Source of the DNA: Pseudomonadota bacterium
GTDB taxonomy: Bacteria; Pseudomonadota; Gammaproteobacteria; Steroidobacterales; Steroidobacteraceae
Length of the DNA stretch: 5,752 nt
Direction of reading: 5' to 3'
NCBI GenBank assembly: GCA_018241455.1
Contig: JAFEDW010000137.1
Location: 1 to 5,752, forward strand
Part shown: positions 1-5,061 of the stretch, one piece after another
How positions within the stretch are numbered: position 1 is the first letter of the stretch
Layout: the number at the start of each line of letters is the position of its first letter
Notes under the pieces: model-generated
Seen by the model: only the letters and a program-made list of their open reading frames with translations
Databases searched by the model: none
Told to the model about the DNA's origin: nothing
Position numbers and translations under genes: made by a program

Positions 1-396
1 ACCACCTCGCAAAGCAGCGCGCACCTGGGCTTAGGCGTGCGCCGCGCCTTCGATCGGCACAACGATTTCGGCACGCGTATCGAGCTGGACAACGTGCAGG
101 GCCACCTGTTTACCGCGCTGCGCGCCGTCGATTACCGGCGCCGCATCGGCCGTAAATTCGCGGCGGGCTTTTTCATCGGCGTGGGACGCTACGAAGGGCC
201 GACGCCGGCCTACGGTTGGTACGGCGGAGCCGGGCTCCAGTGGCGCGACATCCGCAGCAAGTGGGACCTGTCGCTCGATGCGCGCATCGGCGATCACATG
301 GTGCGCAACAAGGTGCCCGGCGAGCCGATCATCCTGTGGCCGAACACGTTCTATTCGATCTACGGCGCCTCGCTCTACCTGAGCCGCCGCTTCTAG
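1..396 (+). CDS. C-terminal part of an outer-membrane beta-barrel-like protein (5' end outside window)
   Basis: The frame is open from base 1 and ends at TAG 394-396, giving 131 visible residues of a longer protein. The visible part is rich in Tyr, Trp, Phe and Gly and alternates polar and hydrophobic residues in short stretches (for example AAGFFIGVGRYEG, WYGGAGLQWRDI, YSIYGASLYLSRRF), as in antiparallel strands of an outer-membrane barrel. The last residue is Phe in the pattern Y-L-S-R-R-F, which resembles the C-terminal signature read by the BAM machinery. The signal peptide would lie outside the window. An internal ATG or GTG could be called as a start, but coding character continues back to base 1, so I treat it as truncated by the window edge. 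It converges on folD with only 21 bases between the stops. I do not recognise the specific family; barrel is an inference from composition and the C-terminus. Confidence 0.6.
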   Translation, partial: TTSQSSAHLGLGVRRAFDRHNDFGTRIELDNVQGHLFTALRAVDYRRRIGRKFAAGFFIGVGRYEGPTPAYGWYGGAGLQWRDIRSKWDLSLDARIGDHMVRNKVPGEPIILWPNTFYSIYGASLYLSRRF

Positions 397-417
397 CACC
401 ACCGTGCGACGCCGCGG

Positions 418-1266
418 CTAGCGGCGCTGGTACGCCTCGAGCGTGTTCTGCATCAGCATCGCCACCGTCATCGGGCCGACGCCACCCGGCACCGGCGTGA
501 TCCAGCCGGCGCGTTGCGCCGCGGCCGCGTACTCGACGTCGCCGACCAGCGTGCCATCCGGCAGGCGGTTGATGCCCACATCGATGACGATCGCACCGGG
601 CTTGATCCACTCGCCGCGCACCATGTTCGGGATGCCGACCGCGGCCACGACCAGGTCGGCGCGCGCGACGACGCCGGCGAGATCGCGCGTGCGGCTGTGG
701 CAGATCGTCGTCGTGGCGCCGGCGAGCACCAGCTCGAGCAGCATCGGCCGGCCGACGATGTTCGAGGCGCCGACGACGACCGCTTCCATGCCGGCGACCT
801 TGGCGCCGATATGCTCCAGCAACTTCATGCAGCCATAGGGCGTGCACGATCGCAGCGTAGGCTCACGCTGCGCGAGGCGCCCGAGATTGTAGGGATGGAA
901 TCCGTCGACATCCTTCGACGGGTCGATGGCGTCGATCACCGGGCGCGTGCGAATCTGCTTGGGCAGCGGCAGTTGCACCAGGATGCCGTCGATCGCCGAG
1001 TCGGCGTTCAGCAGCCGGATGAGTTCCAGCAATTCGGCCTCGCTGGTGCTCGCCGGCAGATCGTGCGCGCTGGAAACGATGCCCGCCTGTTCGCACGAGC
1101 GGCGCTTGTTGCGCACGTAGACCTGCGAGGCGGCCGAGTCGCCGACCATGATGACGGCCAGCCCCGGGCGGCGCTTGCCGGCGGCGGCCAGCGCATCCGT
1201 GGCCTTGCGGATGTCGGACTTGATGCTCTCGGCCACGGCCTTGCCGTCGATGATTTTCGCGCTCAT
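418..1266 (-). CDS. folD: FolD, bifunctional methylenetetrahydrofolate dehydrogenase / methenyltetrahydrofolate cyclohydrolase
   Basis: This cytoplasmic enzyme interconverts 5,10-methylene-, 5,10-methenyl- and 10-formyl-tetrahydrofolate using NADP, supplying one-carbon units for purine and formyl-Met-tRNA synthesis. At 282 residues it has normal family length. The N-terminal catalytic domain contains the Y-V-R-N-K motif (Tyr50, Lys54), GILVQLPLP (94-102, Gln98) and KDVDGF (118-123, Asp121). The C-terminal Rossmann domain contains VVGASNIVGRPM (164-175) and HSRTRDL (190-196), followed by AIVIDVGINR (225-234) and the folate-site signature PVPGGVGPMT (258-267). The start is ATG 1264-1266. An AAGG lies 4 bases before it on the minus strand (complement of 1271-1274), with GGA a little further up. 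No key residue is missing. The gene points away from the polysaccharide genes and is separated from them by the tRNA-like region, so it is probably the conserved chromosomal flank of that locus. Confidence 0.97.
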   Translation of the reverse strand: MSAKIIDGKAVAESIKSDIRKATDALAAAGKRRPGLAVIMVGDSAASQVYVRNKRRSCEQAGIVSSAHDLPASTSEAELLELIRLLNADSAIDGILVQLPLPKQIRTRPVIDAIDPSKDVDGFHPYNLGRLAQREPTLRSCTPYGCMKLLEHIGAKVAGMEAVVVGASNIVGRPMLLELVLAGATTTICHSRTRDLAGVVARADLVVAAVGIPNMVRGEWIKPGAIVIDVGINRLPDGTLVGDVEYAAAAQRAGWITPVPGGVGPMTVAMLMQNTLEAYQRR

Positions 1267-1297
1267 GAAACCTTATCCAGGATGGGGAAGGGCTTTA

Positions 1298-1326
1298 TTG
1301 TCGCACGAGTAGGGGTTCCGTATGAT
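1298..1326 (+). promoter_or_regulatory. Sigma70-type promoter with GC-rich discriminator, stable-RNA-like
   Basis: The -35 box TTGTCG (1298-1303) matches four of six consensus bases, and the -10 box TATGAT (1321-1326) matches five of six. The spacer is exactly 17 bases. GCCCGCC follows the -10 box directly, a GC-rich discriminator of the kind known from stringently controlled tRNA and rRNA promoters. Transcription would start near 1332-1335, about 45-50 bases before the tRNA-Pro-like sequence. No terminator is visible between it and the wzz-type gene, so it may also drive the polysaccharide genes. A 10-base perfect palindrome, CCGCCGGCGG (1352-1361), lies in the leader. It could form a short hairpin, but I assign it no role. 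Confidence 0.6.
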
Positions 1327-1380
1327 GCCCGCCTCGTCGTCGGGGTAGAATCCGCCGGCGGCCGGGGAAGGAGCTCATAT

Positions 1381-1457
1381 CGAGGCACGACGCGGTCTGG
1401 AAGCAGATCTGCTTTGGGGCCAGAGGATCGCAGATTCGAGTCCTGCCGGACGCAGCA
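1381..1457 (+). tRNA. Degenerate tRNA-Pro(UGG)-like sequence, probably a tRNA pseudogene
   Basis: The 77 bases align without gaps to the gammaproteobacterial tRNA-Pro(UGG) layout. The best part runs from the D-loop CTGG through the anticodon loop TTTGGGG (1413-1419, anticodon TGG at 1415-1417) to the T arm, GCAGA-TTCGAGT-CCTGC (1431-1447). Retained features are GG at 18-19, T33, and T54-T55-C56-R57-A58. Damage is extensive. In the acceptor stem, CGAGGCA (1381-1387) against CGGACGC (1447-1453) has only one of seven pairs. The D stem has two of four. Position 8 is C instead of T. The closing pair of the anticodon stem is C/C and that of the T stem is A/C. The 3' end reads GCA instead of CCA. 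The comparison uses my memory of tRNA-Pro sequences, not a computed alignment. It lies in the expected place after a stable-RNA-like promoter, and the polysaccharide genes begin 27 bases later. An intact, unusual tRNA is unlikely because the acceptor stem cannot form. Confidence 0.6.
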
Positions 1458-1484
1458 ATAATTTGACGACGGATTTAACGCTCA

Positions 1485-2366
1485 GTGAGCAAGCACTCCA
1501 GTAACACTGACGACGACGAGGTCGACCTCCGGGACGTGTTCCGCAGGCTCTGGTCCCAGAAGTGGCGGATCGCCGCAACTACGGTTTCGCTTACGGCCGC
1601 ATTCATCGTGACAACGTTTGTCATGACCCCGGTATACCGGGCTGCCACCGTCCTGGTGGCAAGCGGCAGCGATTCTGTGGGAGCTGCGGGCGGGCTCAGT
1701 TCCGCACTCGGTTCGCTGGCCAGCGTGGCTTCGCTGGTGGGCATCGGCCTCGGCGGCAGCGGCGACCAGGACGAAGCCATTGCGGTATTGACGTCGCGCG
1801 AATTTGTGCAGAAGTTCATCGAAGACAAGGGTCTCATGCCCCTTCTTTATGACGATGACTGGGACGCCGGGAAGAAGCGCTGGAAGCATCCTGATGACGC
1901 GCCGACGCCTGCAAAGGCCTACAAGGACTTCCTGGACGACAATCTCTCCGTCTCGCAGGACAGAAAGACAAATCTGGTCACGGTAACCATCGACTGGCGC
2001 GACCGGGAGCAGGCGGCCGCCTGGGCCAATGAACTCGTGGCGAGGCTCAACGCCGAGATGCGCCGGAGAGCCCTGGAGCAGGCCGAGGCCGCCCTCGGAT
2101 ACCTGAAGGACGAGCTCAAGGTGACGACCCAGGTCGGTGTGCAGGATGCGATCAATCAGCTGATCGAAGCGCAGATCAACAAGCGCATGCTGGCCAACGT
2201 AACCGAGGAATACGCCTTCCGCGTCGTTGACAAGGCCCTGCCGCCGGACGAGGACGACCCAGAGAGACCGAAGAAGCTGCTGATGGCGGCAGTCGGCCTT
2301 CTCATGGGCCTTCTAACGGGCGCCGTCTGGGCTTTATTGAGGACCCAGCCCGCCGACCGCCCATGA
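1485..2366 (+). CDS. wzz: Wzz-type polysaccharide chain-length determinant (polysaccharide co-polymerase)
   Basis: Proteins of this family sit in the inner membrane with a large periplasmic domain and set the length of O-antigen or related polysaccharide made by the Wzy polymerase. The 293-residue product has the family layout. A charged N-terminus with D-E-V-D-L-R-D (11-17) leads into TM1 (about 28-50), followed by P-V-Y-R-A (49-53). The periplasmic region has a Gly/Ser/Ala-rich stretch (62-93) and a helical segment (173-235). Then come V-V-D-K-A-L-P-P (247-254) and P-K-K (262-264), which leads into a Gly-rich TM2 (about 264-286). No C-terminal tyrosine kinase domain is present, so it is not a Wzc. 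It is somewhat short for the family, so the coiled-coil part may be reduced. The start is GTG 1485; an in-frame TAA at 1476-1478 rules out earlier starts. The Shine-Dalgarno is weak. It is the first gene of the locus. Confidence 0.88.
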   Translation: MSKHSSNTDDDEVDLRDVFRRLWSQKWRIAATTVSLTAAFIVTTFVMTPVYRAATVLVASGSDSVGAAGGLSSALGSLASVASLVGIGLGGSGDQDEAIAVLTSREFVQKFIEDKGLMPLLYDDDWDAGKKRWKHPDDAPTPAKAYKDFLDDNLSVSQDRKTNLVTVTIDWRDREQAAAWANELVARLNAEMRRRALEQAEAALGYLKDELKVTTQVGVQDAINQLIEAQINKRMLANVTEEYAFRVVDKALPPDEDDPERPKKLLMAAVGLLMGLLTGAVWALLRTQPADRP

Positions 2367-2463
2367 CGAAGGCGCTTCGAGGTCCCGTCCGATTGCTGGG
2401 ACAGTCAGGATGCAGATTGTCCTTTGGCGGGCAGGCACTTTGCTTCGCACCGTGTGCCGACAC

Positions 2464-3399
2464 ATGAAGCCCGACTTCGCGCGGCGGCTCAAGTCGGAAT
2501 CCGAGAACCTCTCCAATGTCGGCGTGAGTGTGGTGATCCGCACGTTGAACGAAGCCCGTCACCTCGCTTCGCTGCTGCAGGCAATCGCCGAGCAGGACAC
2601 CGAGGGGCTCGAGGTGGAAGTGGTGCTGGTCGACTCCGGCTCCACGGACGGTACGCTCGCCATTGCCGAGCGCTTCGGGTGCCACATCCAGCATATCGGC
2701 CGCGAGGAGTTCTCGTTCGGCCGATCGTTGAATATCGGCTGCGCTGCGGCGCGGGGTGACATTCTCGTCTTCACCAGTGGCCATTGTGTTCCAGCGGACA
2801 CACGGTGGTTGCGACACCTGTGCCAGCCGATTCTCGAAGGCAAGGCACAGTACTCTTACGGCAGGCAGGTGGGCGGTCCGACGAGCTTTTTCAGCGAGAC
2901 CCGCATATTCGGCAAGTACTTTCCCGAGCGCTCGGCAGTGCCGCAGGAAGGTTTCTACTGCAATAACGCGAATGCCGCGCTGGCGCACGGCAGCTGGGTG
3001 AAATACCGCTTCGATGAAGGACTCACCGGACTCGAGGACATGGCGCTCGCCAAGCGCTTGGTGGCCGATGGTGGGCGGGTTGCGTACGTGGCGGAAGCGT
3101 GCGTGCTGCACCATCACGATGAGACATGGCCGCAGGTGCGGCGGCGCTTCGAGCGCGAAGCCATCGCCTTGCAGCAGATCATGCCGCAGGTGCATGTTAA
3201 TCTCCTGGACGTCCTCCGCTACGTCGTCAGCAGCGTGTGGTTGGATTGGCGTGCGGCTGCAAAGTCCGGCGATATGCGAAGCTCGGCCTGGCACATCGTG
3301 CGCTATCGCTGGAACCAATACATCGGTGTGTTCATGGGCAACCACGAGCACCGGCGCCTTTCCCACGCCCAGAAGGACCGGTATTTCTTCCCAGACTGA
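2464..3399 (+). CDS. Family 2 glycosyltransferase (GT-A fold, rhamnosyltransferase-like)
   Basis: It probably transfers a sugar from a nucleotide donor to the growing lipid-linked polysaccharide unit at the cytoplasmic face of the inner membrane. With the start at 2464 it has 311 residues. The GT2 core begins with VSVVIRTLNEARHL (21-34), followed by VVLVDSGSTDGT (53-64) with the nucleotide-binding Asp57 and Asp62. Next are the region aligned with the DXD motif, TSGHCVPAD (104-112), in which the usual acidic pair is replaced, and GLEDMALAKRL (189-199), whose Glu-Asp supplies the likely catalytic base. There is no transmembrane segment. The start is uncertain. ATG 2410 is in frame, has GGGA 8 bases upstream and would add 18 residues. 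Those codons are less GC-biased at position 3 and match nothing recognisable, so I prefer ATG 2464, although it lacks a clear ribosome-binding site. Donor and acceptor are unknown. It follows the wzz-type gene and precedes the cytidylyltransferase by 19 bases. Confidence 0.85.
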   Translation: MKPDFARRLKSESENLSNVGVSVVIRTLNEARHLASLLQAIAEQDTEGLEVEVVLVDSGSTDGTLAIAERFGCHIQHIGREEFSFGRSLNIGCAAARGDILVFTSGHCVPADTRWLRHLCQPILEGKAQYSYGRQVGGPTSFFSETRIFGKYFPERSAVPQEGFYCNNANAALAHGSWVKYRFDEGLTGLEDMALAKRLVADGGRVAYVAEACVLHHHDETWPQVRRRFEREAIALQQIMPQVHVNLLDVLRYVVSSVWLDWRAAAKSGDMRSSAWHIVRYRWNQYIGVFMGNHEHRRLSHAQKDRYFFPD

Positions 3400-3418
3400 T
3401 AGCCGGTTTCAACCAGAC

Positions 3419-4126
3419 ATGTCATCAAGAAAATTCGATCTTGTGGCCCTGTTGCCGATGAAGGCCAACAGTGTCCGTGTGAAAGGCAAGAATTTCCGCG
3501 AGTTCTGCGGCAAGCCGCTGTTTCGCTGGATCCTCGACACGTTGCTCGAAGTGAGGGAGATCGACACGGTCGTCATCAATACCGATGCGCGCCACATCCT
3601 TGCCGAGAACGGCCTGGTCGACTCGGACCGCATCATGATTCGCGACCGCAAACCGGAGATCTGCGGCGACACGGTGTCGATGAACCTGGTGCTCGCTGAC
3701 GATGTTGCACACGTTCCAGCGGATCTGTACCTGATGACGCATACCACCAATCCGCTGATGAGCGCCGATACCATCCGCAAGGCGATCGCCGCCTTCCGCG
3801 ACGCGAAGGTGGCAGGGAGGGCTGATTCCCTGTTCACGGTGGACAAGGTGCAGACGCGCTTCTATCGCGCCGACGGCAGTCCAGTGAACCACGATCCGGA
3901 CAACCTGATTCCGACCCAGGATCTGGAGCCATGGTACGAGGAGAACTCGAACTTGTACGTCTTCACAAAGGAGAGCTTCGCCTCAACCAAGGCGCGCATC
4001 GGCAAGCGCCCGATGCTCTACGAGAGTCCGCCCTTCGAGTCGATCGATATCGACACCGCTGCGGACTGGGACTTCGCGGTGGTCGCGGCCCGGTACCTGC
4101 AGGACCGGAACGCGAGGACAATATGA
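3419..4126 (+). CDS. Acylneuraminate-type cytidylyltransferase (CMP-sugar synthetase, NeuA/KdsB superfamily)
   Basis: Enzymes of this family couple CTP with an ulosonic acid to form a CMP-sugar and pyrophosphate in the cytoplasm. The 235-residue product has the family features. The N-terminal CTP-binding loop, ALLPMKANSVRVKGKNF (10-26), is followed by GKPLFRWIL (31-39); it is a variant of the NeuA pattern (I-P-A-R-x-G-S-K-x-x-x-x-K-N), with Met-Lys-Ala in place of Ala-Arg-Gly. Further on come THTTNPLMSADTI (107-119), similar to the T-S-P-L-R segment of NeuA, then EENSNLYVF (174-182) and ESIDIDTAADWDFA (207-220), which holds the metal-binding Asp210 and Asp212. The frame extends open upstream to 3014, but that part is the glycosyltransferase read out of frame; ATG 3419 gives the family's normal N-terminus. 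The stop overlaps the next start (ATGA). The substrate cannot be decided: neuraminate, legionaminate, pseudaminate, Kdn or another acidic sugar are all possible. Family is confident, substrate is not. Confidence 0.87.
   Translation: MSSRKFDLVALLPMKANSVRVKGKNFREFCGKPLFRWILDTLLEVREIDTVVINTDARHILAENGLVDSDRIMIRDRKPEICGDTVSMNLVLADDVAHVPADLYLMTHTTNPLMSADTIRKAIAAFRDAKVAGRADSLFTVDKVQTRFYRADGSPVNHDPDNLIPTQDLEPWYEENSNLYVFTKESFASTKARIGKRPMLYESPPFESIDIDTAADWDFAVVAARYLQDRNARTI
4112..4126 (+). promoter_or_regulatory. Shine-Dalgarno and ATGA stop/start overlap between cytidylyltransferase and dehydrogenase
   Basis: GAGG (4114-4117) lies five bases before ATG 4123-4125, and this ATG shares bases with the TGA stop (4124-4126) of the cytidylyltransferase. 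This fixes the dehydrogenase start at 4123, even though the frame is open further upstream, and suggests translational coupling. Confidence 0.75.
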
Positions 4127-5061
4127 GCTTCAAGGTACTGGTGACCTGCCCACCCATGCTGGGAATGATCGAGGCGCTGGCGCCGGCGTTCGAGCGCGAG
4201 GGCATGGTGGTTACCGCGCCAAGAGTGGTGCAGATTCTTCCGGAATCGGAGCTGAAGCAGCTCGTTCCCGCGCATGACGGTTGGATCATTGGCGACGATC
4301 CGGCCACCCGGGCGGTGTTCGCGGCCGGTAAGGCGGGCAGGCTCCGGGCGGCCGTGAAATGGGGAATCGGCGTGGACAACGTGGATTTCGACGCCTGCAG
4401 GGATCTGGGCATTCCGATTACCAACACACCGAACATGTTCGGTGGCGAAGTGGCGGACGTTGCGATGGGTTACGTGATCGCGCTGGCGCGCGAGACCTTC
4501 CAGATCGATGCCGGGGTACGCTCTGGCGGTTGGCCGAAGCCGCGCGGCATGTCGCTGGCCGGCAAGACCGTGGCGCTGATCGGCTACGGCAACATCGGCA
4601 AGAACGTGGCGCGCAGGGCCCTGGCCGCCGAGATGGAGGTCATCGCTTACGACCCCATGGCACACGATGAGCCCGGTCTCGTCGCGGTACAGCGAGCCGC
4701 ATGGCCCGAGCGCCTGGGGGAGGCGGACTTCATCGTGATTACCGCGGCTCTGACCCCCTCCAGCCGTCACATGCTGAACGCCCGGACACTGGCCGCCGCG
4801 AAGCCGGGCGTGCGCGTCGTCAACGTCGGTCGAGGCCCGATCATCCACGAGGCGTCCCTGGTCGAAGCTCTGAAGTCCGGTTCGGTGTATTCTGCCGCGC
4901 TGGATGTTTTCGAGACGGAGCCCCTGCCGATGGACTCATACCTGCGCTCCCATCCGCGCTGCGTGTTTGGCTCGCACAACTCGTCGAATACCGCGGATGC
5001 GGTGGCGAGGACCAGCAACATCGCCATAGAAAAGCTGGCTGGGTTCCTGCGGTCTCTGTGA
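4123..5061 (+). CDS. D-isomer-specific 2-hydroxyacid dehydrogenase (SerA-like, NAD-dependent)
   Basis: This family oxidises D-2-hydroxyacids, or reduces the matching 2-keto acids, with NAD(H). The product has 312 residues and is a single catalytic unit without the C-terminal ACT domain of many SerA proteins. The substrate-binding domain is split (about 1-100 and 285-312) around a Rossmann domain. KWGIGVDNVD (79-88) and ITNTPNMFGGEVAD (99-112) are family segments. The dinucleotide loop is GYGNIG (154-159), with Asp177 ending the second strand (AYDP), which favours NAD over NADP. The catalytic triad is complete: Arg237 in NVGRGP, Glu266 in DVFETEP and His285 in GSHNSSNT. The Arg-to-Glu spacing of 29 equals that in E. 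coli SerA. Start ATG 4123 overlaps the preceding stop and has GAGG upstream. Its place next to a CMP-sugar synthetase suggests a role in making or modifying an acidic sugar or glycerate-like substituent rather than serine; that is inference. Confidence 0.88.
   Translation: MSFKVLVTCPPMLGMIEALAPAFEREGMVVTAPRVVQILPESELKQLVPAHDGWIIGDDPATRAVFAAGKAGRLRAAVKWGIGVDNVDFDACRDLGIPITNTPNMFGGEVADVAMGYVIALARETFQIDAGVRSGGWPKPRGMSLAGKTVALIGYGNIGKNVARRALAAEMEVIAYDPMAHDEPGLVAVQRAAWPERLGEADFIVITAALTPSSRHMLNARTLAAAKPGVRVVNVGRGPIIHEASLVEALKSGSVYSAALDVFETEPLPMDSYLRSHPRCVFGSHNSSNTADAVARTSNIAIEKLAGFLRSL

Noticed and set aside
410..426. Hairpin CGCCGC-5-GCGGCG between the barrel gene and folD as a bidirectional terminator
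   Set aside because: Only 6 base pairs, partly inside the folD stop region, and no T-run on either strand. It could be chance in GC-rich DNA.
1403..1412. Perfect palindrome GCAGATCTGC as an operator
   Set aside because: It lies within the tRNA-Pro-like sequence (D-arm end and anticodon stem), which explains most of it; there is no second copy to support a binding site.
514..1461. Long + strand open frame (315 codons) opposite folD
   Set aside because: It is antisense to a clearly real folD, has an Arg/Asp/Gly-heavy composition typical of reverse-strand frames in GC-rich DNA, and shows no recognisable domain.
1463..1468. TTGACG as a -35 box for a dedicated wzz promoter
   Set aside because: No -10-like hexamer lies 16-18 bases downstream; that spacing falls on GTGAGC and neighbouring bases at the start codon.
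2302..3366. Long - strand open frame (354 codons) opposite the glycosyltransferase
   Set aside because: The + strand carries a convincing GT2 protein. The antisense product has high His/Arg content and no motif.
3014..3418. Upstream extension of the cytidylyltransferase frame
   Set aside because: This stretch is the glycosyltransferase read in another frame. The family N-terminus starts just after ATG 3419.
3931..4122. Upstream extension of the dehydrogenase frame
   Set aside because: It overlaps the conserved C-terminal half of the cytidylyltransferase. ATG 4123 has a good Shine-Dalgarno and gives the normal family N-terminus.
4018..4848. Long - strand open frame (276 codons) opposite the dehydrogenase
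   Set aside because: Shadow of the 2-hydroxyacid dehydrogenase, which has a full catalytic triad on the + strand; the antisense product shows no domain.
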